The notes under the pieces were generated by a model. The model saw only the letters and a list, made by a program, of their open reading frames with translations. It did not search any database and had not been told where the DNA came from. A program made the position numbers and the translations under genes. A stretch of 64,000 nucleotides of DNA from Acanthosepion pharaonis (Eukaryota > Mollusca > Cephalopoda > Sepiida > Sepiidae), in the NCBI GenBank assembly GCA_903632075.3, contig CAHIKZ030005495.1:55001-119000 (forward strand), read 5' to 3'. Position 1 is the first letter of the stretch, and every line of letters begins with the position of its first letter. This document shows positions 34,136-45,490 of the stretch, one piece after another.

Positions 34136-34912
34136 AATGCTGCCATGAAAATTCAATTTTGACTTTAAATGACCCATAAGTTCGTTTAGCGCTAATAGAT
34201 GCTAGTCAGTAAGACTTTAACGAAAACAATGGAATCAAAGAGTCAAGGAAGAAGGGTTTAATCACATGATGTTATAGTTTGGGACTGTGATAGTTCAGTA
34301 CGACAAGTGTGCGACTGAAAAGCGCTAAGATTTGACGAACCTCTTTTCCCCTTGTTCCGTGAGCAGACGTCTCCTCGTAGCGGATGAACAAGACCATATT
34401 TCAATAAGAAATCTAGAGAAGGTTAGTCGGTCTTTCTACACAAAATTTTTATTCATTTATATATATATATTCTATATATAAAATATGTTACACTGCACTG
34501 TATATGTTACATATATTTGCATTTTTCTTGATGATCTATAAAATATTCGTTTTTATCTTTCGATTTTTAAGTAACGTAATAAAAATTCCTTTCTGTGTCT
34601 GCAATTTGAGATAATAACTGATCGTTTATTTAGTAATTTGTGTTGGCCTGGAAAGGTGATTATAAGTATGTTCTTCACAGTTTTGGTATTTGTTGTTGTA
34701 GGCTGGTGCTGTTTTCCTTATTTTTCCGCTATGCACAACACTTTCTAAACATATAGGAGATCAATGTTGTGGTCAGTCACATGTGTGCCATGCGTGAAAC
34801 ACGTATAGGCGATCATGTATCTTTCAACACATGACTGACGAGGCAGATTTTTCCCGCAGTAGGTTACCATTTCTTTCTTCAGTTGCCATCCAAAGCTATA
34901 GAAACTGATCTG
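34136..34912. other. No recognised feature
   Basis: AT-rich sequence with a short TA run near 34460. Nothing identifiable. Confidence 0.4.
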
Positions 34913-35066
34913 TCCTGCTATTTACCTATAGCTGGGGGAAGAATTCATACCTTTCCCAAGGGTATTAGCACGTAAGTAAATGTAATGGATTCGATTGGAA
35001 TTCGAACTTCGCTCACCGATTTCTCAATCCGAGCCGCTATCCATAACTCCACCGTGGTAGTTTAAG
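34913..35066 (-). mobile_element. tRNA/body part of chimeric SINE family, antisense
   Basis: The minus strand has GTTATGGATAGCGGC, B-box-like GGAATTCGAAC, then the body CCCTTGGGAAAGGTATG and CCCCCAGCTATAGG. The 5S head is absent. The 3' end (CCAAAGCTATAG on plus) matches 60870. Confidence 0.65.
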
Positions 35067-35069
35067 TAA

Positions 35070-36450
35070 TTATACCGTTGCTATATGTATTTGTAGGATA
35101 CGATGAATCGTTTTCTCTTTTTTATATGGAAAATGAAAAAATAAAAACGTACAGCAATAACATTGTTGAAGCTTGGATAAGCATGGAATAATAATAATAC
35201 AACACAAAATGTACGTAAACAAAATGTATTGAAACAAGGAAAAGGTACACAATATTTACAGATAGTTTGGTATATTCTTGGGAAGACTGTTCCTGTAGAA
35301 TGGGTTGACTTAATCGCAGTCGGGCAGAGTCTCTGGATTGGATCTCTTGTTACTTCCCCCGTCTTCCCGGTACCAACCCATATTTATATGGTCAGTACTC
35401 CACTATGTAAATTAGTACATAAAGTACAAAACTTGAGATATATGTTGACATTAATAACAAGAATGTGTATTTTTCTTTTTCGTGATGTGAATTTCAAGTA
35501 TTGGTATAATGTATGTTAAAAATGTTCTTAGTGTTACTGTTTCTTTTGTTGCTTTAATAGTTGGTGCTTATTTGTTTTGTTTTTTTTTTTGTTTTTTGTG
35601 GGGGGTTGTTCCGAGAATTTCGTTAGTGAGGATAACGTCTGAGGTCGTCAGTTTTTTATTTTTACGGAGGGATGGGGATACGTATTTGATGGACCTTTTT
35701 ACTACTGCTACTGCTACTTTCTACTCTACTGACTGATATTGCTTGTGGTGGAAGAGTCGTTTTTATAATCAGATTTTAGAATGATGAAGTATCTTTATCA
35801 TCTTTTATCACTGGTGACAAAGTTGTGTTTAGGATGATGAATTTTTTAATCTTTATTTCAAGGGTGATGGAATATCCTTATTTTTTGTCATCACTGATGA
35901 GGTTATTTTTAGAATGATGAAACCTTATCATCATTCTGGATCATTAGAAATCAAATTCGCAACTTGTGTCTCATGCAATTTAATGCAACATCTCGTAGAT
36001 GGCTGTACTTATCCTACGCTGCTTATTACACACAAATACAGATCTTCGTCTTGCACATATAAATAAACATACACGTATATGAATATATTGGTGTATTTTC
36101 TTGTTCCAGTATAAAGACACTGACTGTTATTTATAATGTTCATTGAGTAGCATCTATAAATATTTGAGAGACCTCACACCACACATGGCCTTAATATTAC
36201 GTTCATAAAACAAATGCGCAGGAAGGAAGAGAGATGCTGAGAATGTTTTGGGTACATGATCTAACCGATTTCCTTTAGATTTATTTTCATTTTTGTTTAT
36301 GCTTCTTTCATCTTTGTTATTGAATATCTCACATTGTAATAACAGAAGATTTGTCAAGAAAACTGAAACCTTGTAAGAACCTGCACGCAAATATACTGCC
36401 TATAATCTGATGATTAAAGCATTTTCTAAAACATTTTCGAATTAGTAAAA
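35070..36450. other. No recognised gene; short GATGATGAA-type duplication
   Basis: A 96-codon plus-strand frame (35229-35519) has no domain. At 35775-35935 a phrase with GAATGATGAA and TTATCATC recurs two or three times at about 80-bp spacing. Confidence 0.4.
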
Positions 36451-36454
36451 AATG

Positions 36455-36655
36455 TTTTCTCTTTTAATTAGAGCCGCAATTTAAACAGAATTGTGATCAG
36501 TTTCGTTACAGTCAGCCGCTAACGTATTTAATGAATGTCCATTATCACAATACGGAATATTAAATAACTTCTGTGATATAAACATGGCCGTTATTTTAAG
36601 AAGTAGGGAGAAGTGAAAAGATTTAAAATTGAGAAATTGTTCCATTTCATTGAAA
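36455..36655 (-). repeat. Dispersed repeat, inverted partner of 31915-32116
   Basis: Reverse-complement match to the 31.9 kb copy over about 200 bp with scattered substitutions. Confidence 0.65.
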
Positions 36656-36659
36656 CAAC

Positions 36660-36776
36660 CGTGATCTTTCTTTCTTTCCTTATTTTTTCTTATGTAATTT
36701 GCTATTCTACGTAATCAAAACGGAATAATCCATTAATAATAAGGTGTTAGCAGGAGACATTATACACTTCTTTCCT

Positions 36777-36812
<36 letters not shown>

Positions 36813-36888
36813 ATGTAATTTGCATTTTTACGTAATCAAAACGGAATAGTCCATTAATAATGAGGTATTTTCAGGAGACTTATACACT

Positions 36889-36928
<40 letters not shown>

Positions 36929-37328
36929 ATGTAATTTGCATTTTTACGTAATCAAAACGGAATAGTCCATTAATAATGAGGTATTTTCAGGAGACTTATA
37001 CTTCTTCTTTTCTTTCTTTCTTTCTTTTCTTTCTTTCTTATGTAATTTGCATTTTTACGTAATCAAAACGGAATAGTCCATTAATAATGAGGTATTTTCA
37101 GGAGACTTATACACTTCTTTCTTTCTTTCTTTCTTTCTTTCTTATGTAATTTGCATTTTTACGTAATCAAAACGGAATAGTCCATTAATAATGAGGTATT
37201 TTCAGGAGACTTATACTTCTTTCTTTCTTTCTTTTCTTCTTTTTTCTTTCTTATGTAATTTGCATTTTTACGTAATCAAAACGGAATAGTCCATTAATAA
37301 TGAGGTATTTTCAGGAGACTTATACACT

Positions 37329-37364
<36 letters not shown>

Positions 37365-37440
37365 ATGTAATTTGCATTTTTACGTAATCAAAACGGAATA
37401 GTCCATTAATAATGAGGTATTTTCAGGAGACTTATACACT

Positions 37441-37480
<40 letters not shown>

Positions 37481-37485
37481 TCCAA
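36660..37485 (+). repeat. Seven-unit composite tandem array with (TTTC)n
   Basis: A conserved core of about 75 bp (TATGTAATTTGCATTTTTAC, AATCAAAACGGAATAGTCC, GAGGTATTTTCAGGAG) alternates with a (TTTC)n tract of variable length. Core starts at 36691, 36812, 36928, 37039, 37143, 37252 and 37364 give periods of 104-121 bp, varying mainly in the TTTC tract. The core resembles 38240-38290 near the U2-like fragment. Confidence 0.9.
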
Positions 37486-37489
37486 GTCC

Positions 37490-38082
37490 CCATATTGCAA
37501 ACATTTATCTTCATAATAATTTTAAGGTAATTCAACGAACGATGGTAAGTGGATTTTTAGCGATTGCTTTAGTCAATTTACGTCGTTCCATACAAGCCGT
37601 CTGAAAAATTTCATTTTTTTTTTTTTAATCGCGGTCAACATTGATTCTCAGACATTTTCGCTAGGATCAAAAGGTAGCAATCTACCTCAGGGCGGATAAA
37701 CTACGTTTTATCTCTCAGTTCTGTCTCTGGCTACAATTGAAAATATTATTTAGAGGTGTCCGGTCTTTTGAAACAGCTGTCTGCGGCATTATCTCTCTCT
37801 CAGTGGAGATCGGTAGTAATACCGGTACCAGCGCAACCCACTGTTGTTTCTGGTCTATTTTTAAACCTGGCCTGAGTGCACACGCTCGGACCCCTCCCTC
37901 CCAACAGCGTGGAGCGGCAAGAAAATACAATGGCAACTCTTCCTTTTGGCCTGAGATGTAATGACCAGCTAAGAACAATCTTGTGCCCAAACCCGCCTAA
38001 GTTGGGGCTTTGTACATCATGGCCCGTTAAACAACTGACCTTGTGTCGCATCCTTAACTCATCGGGATGGGCGGTAAGTACT
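37490..38082. other. GC-richer unrecognised block
   Basis: Several overlapping short frames (74-91 codons) lie on both strands at 37715-38106, with no domain. It may be part of the element carrying the U2-like fragment, but I could not find termini. Confidence 0.35.
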
Positions 38083-38083
38083 T

Positions 38084-38148
38084 TTGCATCTCGGCCTTTT
38101 AGCTAAGATCAAAGTGTAGTATCAGTTCTCATCAGCCTAATCTTAAAC
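38084..38148 (+). pseudogene. U2 snRNA 5' region fragment
   Basis: ATCTCGGCCTTTTAGCTAAG, ATCAAAGTGTAGTATC and AGTTCTCATCAG follow the first ~60 nt of U2 snRNA (family text CTCGGCCTTTTGGCTAAG, GTGTAGTATCTGTTC), with a few substitutions and one insertion. The branch-site recognition GTAGTA is intact. The Sm site and 3' stem-loops are missing, so this is a truncated copy or the head of an snRNA-derived SINE, not a functional gene. Confidence 0.8.
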
Positions 38149-38300
38149 TTAATTTCTTTTCACTTCTATCTTTCATTCTTTATTTCATTTTCCCACTGAA
38201 ACCAAATAGTGTTTTGAAGGGAAAAACACTATTTCCACGCGATCAAAATGGGACAGTCCATTATTTACGAGGTATTGGCAGGGCGTAACGGTCGTGCGTA
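38149..38300 (+). repeat. Segment following the U2-like head; relative of the array core
   Basis: GATCAAAATGGGACAGTCC and ACGAGGTATTGGCAGG (38239-38282) correspond to AATCAAAACGGAATAGTCC and ATGAGGTATTTTCAGG of the 36.7-37.4 kb array. T/C-rich sequence precedes it, as in the array. Confidence 0.6.
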
Positions 38301-39641
38301 CTAACAAAGGGAAGGACAGGCACAGTTATTAGGATGATTGTGTTATATTTGTATAAGAGAATGGAATCAAACATTTTTTAAAGTGAATCCCGTAAGAGAA
38401 GATATTGTTTTTGGAATCAGTTTAACTGTCTAGATTTAATTTAGAATTGATCTTTCATCAGAAGTTTTAAAGTGTAAATAATAAAAGATATTAAATCGCT
38501 CCATGAAATCGCTAAATAATCAGCATACCATGATGAAGCCATGCTCTAAACGTAATGAAAACAAAACTTTATCGTCAAAATCTTTTTGTTATTATTTAGA
38601 GGAAGGAATTTGAATTTTTAATGAATTTTTCTTTTTAGAAAATTCTTATTTTTCTTACGTCAGCGTTTCTACTAACTTTTAGCAAAGCAAATTTTGCACC
38701 TCTTTTTTTTGCGCTGACAGACACATTGATTTGGAAATTCTTGCAAAAATCAAATAATTGTCACATTTTAATGAAATTTTCAGGACTCGTTCACAAAGGA
38801 ATGAAATTATTTTTGAAATACTTCTCACTAGAAAATCTTGGTAAAAATATTTTTTTTACTTGTGTTTCACCCCCTTACTTAATTTTATGAAAACTTGAGA
38901 AATTCAACGTTGTAATATTTACTGACTACATAAGTAAAAACAAAATTCTTTGAAAAATTTAAATAACCCAGTGTTTATTTCAAAATCAGACACCGTCTTA
39001 CGAAAAATATGATCTGAATCGAAAAATAAAAAACACAATAAAAATAAGTCATTATTTAATTAGAGAAGTTTTTAATTAATTCTATAAATAATATATATTA
39101 AAGACAATATTGTCTCACGAAAAAAAAATTTGATGTTAAATGAATTTTTATAAGATTTTTTTCATTTCTTTACACTTTTAAACTGAATAATTTTTAAAGT
39201 TTTGAAATCCTTTAAAATTCCGTTTTATTGCGGTAACTCTTAGAAAATATTGTTATTAAGTAAAACTATATTGACTAATCATAAATTTTAAAGATTATTA
39301 CAATCTGATGATCCAAAATAATTTTAAAAGATTATTTGATTTGTTTTTCTATGTGTATATACGTGCAGAATTTCTAAGTATGGATGTTCAAACCTAACAT
39401 TATTATTAAAAGGTCACATATTTTAAGGGGTGCCCTCTTTACGGAAAAAAAAAACTCATATGAACTTTATCGTCTGCTCCACCATACTTAACTATGAACA
39501 CGTTCGGCTATCATTCAATAAATCAATTAACACATCAGAAAAACAAGACTCCGTGGTTAAGAAATGCTTGTATACTATATTTTATACTATAGGTAATCAA
39601 TAGTCGTTTCAAATCAGATTAATTTAACTTTAAATTTGCTA
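38301..39641. other. No recognised feature
   Basis: Very AT-rich DNA with homopolymer tracts and no recognisable coding or RNA signal. Confidence 0.4.
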
Positions 39642-41290
39642 TGTGACGTCACCCCGTGCTGTCTGCCCCGTCGCCGTTCTATCCTGCGACGACCAATGTG
39701 ACTTGGTATTGGTCGCGGCACCAAATGTGACGTTCTAACCTTTTGCTGATTCGGATGGGAATCTGGTTAGATTCGGCATCAGCCTTGTCGTTCCCAGCTC
39801 GCCTCCAACGTCTGGTTACCGAAGTAACTGTTTTGATTTCTAGTCTAACCTACCCACGTTGTGATTTGATCTTAGGTAGACGAAATCAATCAGTCGCCGA
39901 GCCGTAATGCAAGTCGAGTCCGAACAAGGCTAATACCGCACAAATATATGTAAAAGAAAATAAAGTAATAACTCGAAAAGTTCAAATGTGTTAAAAAGGA
40001 ATAACAATATTTTATATCTGGTTGCTGAATACAGGACTGCGTCTTTCTCCCAAACCGCTAATATGGATTCGTGACACTTTGTGTTTGTTAGGCGAGTCCT
40101 AAAATCTTAAATTGTTCTTTTAAGAAACTGGTTTTGGTGTATCTTTAGGCGATATTCGTAAAACTTGTTTTGGTGGTGTGAGTCTAAGTCGTTCTTCAAA
40201 AATAAATTGTTAGAAGTTGGGGTCGAGAATGCCTGAATTTTAAGTCAGCTTTCTGCGAGGCGGGTCTCAGAGCTCACAGCTCAACTCTTGCCTGTCTTCA
40301 ATCTCAACTGCCGTCCACTCGCTGTGACTCTGCTTATATGGACGCCAACCAAAACCGGGGTGGACTTGTCGGGGTTTGAGGTTCCTTGATAATTCTAAAT
40401 CCGCATTAAGAATTTTCTTTGTTTTCGGTCAGGAAAATTTACTACTTTCCATTTTTGGAAGTCCTTAATTTCTAATTTAAGGGAATCGTCCTCCCAAATT
40501 CTTCCTTTCTCATATGGGTATCTCACACAATCCCCTCAGAGGGTGTCAACAGGTTTTCCCCTCTCTCCAACAGTGGCATCTCACACCATCCCTTCAGAGG
40601 GCGTCAACAGGCCTCCCCTCCTTCTTCATAGTTTACCTTCGCCTACCGCTCACGCCACCCTTCAGCCAATGAACGCTCAGCAGCGTGAGTGTTTGCAATT
40701 ATCGCTCAAAGGAAAAAAATAAATTATCTTCTTTCCTTTTTTTATTTTTCTTTTCTTTCTCTTCCATGAGCAGACCTCCCACGACCTAATCTCTCTCTTA
40801 ATGGAATTTCATCTGAAGTTCGTCAATCAAGATTTTCGCCAGCATCAAGTGGGTGGTCATCTGGATGACTTTGCACCCTGTCGCCAATTATTTGTTCCGA
40901 TAACAAATTTTTATCATGGCCAGCTCTGACATAAAACAGGTGTTTTTCCTAAATGATATGGGGGTGGTCCAAACTGAAGCCATTTTCGGTCAGTGCGTGC
41001 TTAATTAATATTATCTCTTAGCATTCTGTCCCGTAGGCCACTCGGCCAATTTGAAATTTTCATTATCGCCATGGGCAGACGGCTCTCTTTTATTCGGCGC
41101 GTCATCATAAATTAAATCCGACAGATTCGCGATCTTACAAAGTACTTTCTTTGCTAATGAAAATAAAATCATTACCACTTTTCTTTGTTAGAAAAAAATA
41201 ACATCGCTCCGTGTCTTTTCGTGATAGCTTCTTATCACCTTAATTAATTCTCGCCTCTTTTTTTCCCACGCAACCCTAAATAGTGTCACA
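39642..41290 (-). mobile_element. Internally deleted LTR retrotransposon (LTR plus PBS leader)
   Basis: On the minus strand an LTR-like unit runs from TGTGACACTATTTAGGG (41290) to GAACGTCACA (39726). Just beyond is TGGTGCCGCGACC (about 39723-39711), a plausible tRNA primer-binding site, then an ~80-bp leader ending GACGTCACA at 39642. The whole is flanked by GCTA on both sides (39638-39641 and 41291-41294). This suggests that almost the whole interior and most of the 3' LTR are lost. Inside the LTR, a ~58-bp phrase (CATCTCACACCATCCC, CAGAGGGCGTCAACAGG) occurs twice (about 40517-40630). No gag or pol is left. Confidence 0.55.
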
Positions 41291-41294
41291 GCTA

Positions 41295-41628
41295 TTTTTC
41301 TTCAAGTTATGTTTCAGAAAAATATATTTTATTTTTGCAAGATTTTTAAATCCGAGAATTAACTTTTGTTCACAAATGTGTCACAATGTTCGATTTTATC
41401 GATTTAGCTGAAAACAAATATCGATTCCAATCAATATCATTTCTGTCTGAAACACACCACAGAATATTTTGCTTACTGGAAATAATAGTATTTTAAATCC
41501 TTTAGGTTTGAATTAAAGTTAAAATGAAAGCTCTAGGAAAGCCTTTTCATTTAAAAAAAACATCATTTTAATCCTTACGTATGCTGAATTAGTGGATGCA
41601 CCTATATTAAAAAAGAAAAAAAAAGAAG
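41295..41628. other. No recognised feature
   Basis: AT-rich flank of the LTR element. Confidence 0.4.
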
Positions 41629-41775
41629 ATGGAAACGTCGGGCAAACAAAGAAGATTTGAATGGCGAAGAAACGTGAAAGAGGTTCAAGCCAAAAACGTC
41701 TACTCTTGTGGAGTTTCGCGAAATCGACTGGGAAGTCTTACGAACAGGAAGAAGAACATGGAAAAGAAAGCCCAG
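41629..41775 (+). CDS. Possible 49-codon first exon (tentative)
   Basis: An ATG in good context (AAGAAGATGG) opens a frame reading METSGKQRRFEWRRNVKEVQ, then KNVYSCGVSRNRLG, ending KKMEKK-like basic residues. It closes two codons after a consensus splice donor CAG/GTATGC at 41775/41776. The peptide is basic and not low-complexity. I found no matching downstream exon, promoter or homologue, and a frame of this length is common by chance. No function can be given. Confidence 0.2.
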
Positions 41776-42110
41776 GTATGCTAGCAATACTCCATTATTG
41801 TTCTGTTCTCTTGTAAAGATGGAGTATAGCAGAGGGTGGGGTCAGATACTTACTGGCGCAGTACAATTGATCGATCATTTTTTCAGCATCTTTAGTAATT
41901 CCTCTTGAAGTCTGGGGAGAGTTTGATTCCGAAGAGCCGTTTAAGGCTCCATGAGAGAAGACCCATCACACATGATAAGTGAAATTTCGGGGTCTGCTCG
42001 GTGCAGGTGGAACTAGTTTAAGTGTGGCCGTATTGGATTTTACAAGCTAGTCTTTCACCCGTTGAGACACCGAGGCTAGGCCGGAGGGGGGGATGATCTA
42101 CTGGGTACTA

Positions 42111-42279
42111 ATCGTACAGATTTTGGGAAGTAGACCTATAAACCATAGTTATACCATCCGCATAGATACACGCTGATGATCGGAGTTTGCTTTTAGGCAG
42201 ATCATTAACATACAATAGAAAGCGGGTAGGACCGAGGAGGGGACCCTGTGGAACACCGGCATTGATCTTGATTTCAAAC
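42111..42279 (-). pseudogene. CR1/Jockey-type RT fragment
   Basis: The minus strand encodes GVPQGPLLGPTRFLLYVNDL (RT block with the conserved GVPQG...LGP...LLYVNDLP), then IYADGITMVYRSTSQ, where the catalytic YADD is changed to YADG. Stops lie just outside. It sits beside plus-strand RTE sequence, so two LINEs are juxtaposed. Confidence 0.8.
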
Positions 42280-42309
42280 ATGATGCTCAATTCACTCAAC
42301 GGAGAAAAA

Positions 42310-42890
42310 GAACTGCAACACGAGAGAACTGTTATGTAATATCGACAGTGAATGCTGGGCCATCTCAGCACAGATGGCGAAAAGACTTGACAAACAAATA
42401 TGTGGTTCTACAGAAGGATTCCGAAAAGACGGAAAGTACGACACCGAAAGTTAAAGTCGTATAGGAATAGCGGAAGATGCCTTACAAAATCTAAGCAAAG
42501 TATTAAGAAACAGGAAAATTTGACGAGAAAATAAGAAAAGAGTACTGACCCTTTGTGTAGCATCATTCCTTTTATACAGCGGTGAATTCTCCTCACAGAT
42601 GAAGAAAATACTTGAAGCAACAGAAATGTAGTTATACAGAAGGATGCTGAGAATACCACGTAATTAACATGTGAGCAACGACAAAGATTTAGAGAAAATA
42701 GAAACAAAATAAATATTTATACGTAACATCAGGAAGAGAAATTTTAAATTTCTAGTTTACATAATGAGGAAAAAGGGACTGAAAAATTTGACACTCACAG
42801 GATATATGTAAGAGAGGTAGATGGAAATAGCAAATAAGCTACGTAATTAGCTTGTGTAAACGGTCGACAGGGATTAGGAGATGTAACTAG
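42310..42890 (+). pseudogene. RTE-like LINE pol C-terminal region
   Basis: It contains RIGIAEDALQNLSKVLRN, KKRVLTLCVASFLLYSGE, FSSQMKKILEATEM, LYRRMLRIPRN and IMRKKGLKNLTLTGYM in shifting frames. It covers the same span as 22275-22840. An extra partial copy of the 'NCYVIS...' block precedes it (42330-42410). Confidence 0.75.
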
Positions 42891-43321
42891 CTGATTTGGT
42901 TAGCGGCATATCAACTCCTTATGGGTCATTTAACGCAGAAATTTAATTTTCTTGTGAGTATTGAAGTAATAATAGTACGATATCTTATTCTGCTCTCACA
43001 ACTGAATACAAGATAGATGATACTCAACATGATTACATGAGACATAATTACTAGAGGCGGTGATATGTGTGTTTTGTTTTGTTAAGTTATATTTTGGAAT
43101 ACAGTTTGATTTAAGAAATTGTAGAATATTATATGGATTAATGAAAATGGAAGTTCATATTGGTTGATTTTATTTATCGGCGTATCAACGCCTATGGTTC
43201 ACTTAATGCCGAAATCTAAATAATTCTAACACAATTTTATGGTTTCAACTAAATATATTTTGAACGCTATTGTATGCCTTCACTTACAGATAACATTTAT
43301 TGCTAGTTATGTATTGTCGGT

Positions 43322-43324
<3 letters not shown>
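42891..43324. other. No recognised feature
   Basis: AT-rich spacer. A phrase with GGTTGATTTTATTTATCGGC near 43165 hints at an old SINE tail. Confidence 0.35.

Positions 43325-43369
<45 letters not shown>
43325..43369. repeat. (AT)n microsatellite
   Basis: TA run at the border of the dispersed repeat. Confidence 0.95.
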
Positions 43370-43372
<3 letters not shown>

Positions 43373-44300
43373 GGGATTTAAAAATGTTTTTTTCGTGACA
43401 CATTTCTAACCATGTTTAAAAAAATGGAAGCTAAAAACTTCGAATTTAAATTTGTAATTAAATTAAAGACATTAGTTCCATTTCATCCTCAAGTGAATTT
43501 TGGAGTAATTTTTAAATTACTGGATTTTAAAGGCACAGCAAAAAATCATAAGTCACGTTTCCAAGGATACAGAGAAATCTATTCAACCAGACAAGGGGTG
43601 TTTGCGTGTTCATTATCGCTGTATTTTGATGTATCAGTTATTAATTACGTTTTGGTAGGGGTAGGGATGTATTTTTCAATGAAATCTAACATCCGTTAAA
43701 TGCATGTCGTCTGGATTTAAAGAAAAAAATTATTGTTAACGGCAAAAATTCTTACGGCATTTTTTTTTATTTTTATATTTAAAGATTTTTGTGGGTGTTT
43801 AGGTTAGAATACGTTTTATTTAACTACGATTTGAAAAATATTTTCACTTTTAATTTTTAATATACTACATTTCTTTTTAGAACAAGTAAATGTATTAGAA
43901 TCACTTACAGTATGTAGAAGTAGTTTCACATCTAGTATAACATCAAAACCTCCCATATTCCGATCAGGGACCTGCCGGATGTAGGAGGTATATTAAATAT
44001 ATAGATTTTACTAAGGGCTAGAAAAGATAAGAAAATTGTGGTTAACTTTGATCTCCCGCGTTCTGAAGGAACATTACACATAGATGATGATGAAGAAGAA
44101 GAAGAAGAAAGGAAAATTGTACTAAAATATTTTCTAAATTCAAAGCAGTAAACACAACACACGTAGGAAAATAGTAATATACATATTACTATTTTTATTT
44201 TTTAAATTTATATCTAAATATTATTTAAGTAAAATTTATGACAATGGCGGCAAAAATAGCTAATTAATTTCTTTGATTTAGTAAACTTTTATTTTTTTTA
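43370..44300 (-). repeat. Dispersed AT-rich repeat, copy 2 (interrupted)
   Basis: Inverted relative of 10640-11760. A 95-codon plus-strand frame (43412-43699, MFKKMEAKNFEFKF...) lies within it, but the frame is broken in copy 1. The RTE-derived segment 43943-44172 interrupts it; after that, GACAATGGCGGC and TTTCTTTGATTTAGT resume the alignment. Confidence 0.65.
43943..44172 (+). repeat. RTE tail-derived segment, twin copy 1
   Basis: It begins TCAAAACCTCCCATATTCCG and ends CACGTAGGAAAAT. It contains degraded 'ARKDKKIVVNFDLPRSEG' text equivalent to the RTE terminus. It is almost identical to 44839-45092 except in the (GAT/GAA)n tract near 44090. Confidence 0.8.
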
Positions 44301-44604
44301 TATAAACCTAGTAATATATTGTTTCTCATGTAAGAACTTAAATGTGTGATAACGGGGTATATTTATAGAAGTCAGTGTCTACAAGCATTTTTTAGAGGGT
44401 GTTTCAGAGTCTGATCAGCTCTGAGGGGGTCGATTTGGTGAGGTCAGTATGAGGTTTGAAAGACCCGAAACTGCCCAATGATCCATTTCCAGAACATCAC
44501 TGACGACGCCCTCTAGCGCTAAAAGAGCGTATATTCAAAACATGAAAAACAATATATATATGAATATCTATAAGAACACCAGATTATATATCTTACTGTT
44601 CTTT

Positions 44605-44609
<5 letters not shown>

Positions 44610-44696
<87 letters not shown>
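44610..44696. repeat. (AT)n(GT)n compound microsatellite
   Basis: TA run to 44650, then TG repeats. Confidence 0.95.
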
Positions 44697-44697
<1 letters not shown>

Positions 44698-44838
44698 GCT
44701 GGTATTTTTACTATCAAAATGCATTTTACACTTTCATCGTGTTTTTGTTTTGGGTACACTGTTTGCTCATAGATGGAACCTTAACCGGGTTAGGGTGGAC
44801 TTGGGAACAACAGCAATCAAAAGGTGGTTTGAGGATCT

Positions 44839-45092
44839 TCAAAACCTCCCATATTCCGATCAGGGACCTGCCGGGTGTAGGAGGTATATTAAATATATAG
44901 ATTTTACTAAGGGCTAGAAAAGATAAGAAAATTGTGGTTAACTTTGATCTCCCTCGTTCTGAAGGAACATTACACATAGATGAAGAAGAAGAAGAAGAAG
45001 AAGAAGAAGAAGAAGAAGAAGAAGAAGAAAGGAAAATTGTATTAAAATATTTTCTAAATTCAAAGCCGTAAACACAACACACGTAGGAAAAT
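44839..45092 (+). repeat. RTE tail-derived segment, twin copy 2
   Basis: Same start and end text as 43943-44172. The (GAA)n tract (about 44980-45030) is longer by roughly 24 bp, which accounts for the length difference. Confidence 0.8.
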
Positions 45093-45490
45093 TAGACACA
45101 GCATGTAAATCAATTTCGATTTTACAAACTTTTGTTTATTTAAAATAAAGCACAAGAACTCTGGCGGATTGACCAGGATGTCAGGTTGCCCGAAAAACAA
45201 GTGGGCCCCTGATGAAGTACGCCCCTACTGGAATGAAATCCCCCTATATCAAGTAAAAATACAATAAAGAAACAAAATCAAACAAACGGTTTCATTAATA
45301 AAACCTTTATAAAGTCATCTGCACACTATAAGTTCCTCAAGTCTAATGTGAGAGGAAATTTTCAAAGATTAAGATCATAAAGACAAGGTTAAGAAATTCG
45401 CTGTCTGAGGAGAATTTGGAATCATACATGTTGCTATCCATGGAAAAGAAATTGTTAGATGAACTGTATCTTGAAGCATTTATTGGTAGA
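45093..45490. other. No recognised feature
   Basis: AT-rich spacer between the twin segment and Helitron copy C. Confidence 0.4.

Noticed and set aside
35229..35519. 96-codon plus-strand frame as a gene
   Set aside because: There is no domain, no supporting start or splice context, and its composition is like the surrounding AT-rich DNA.
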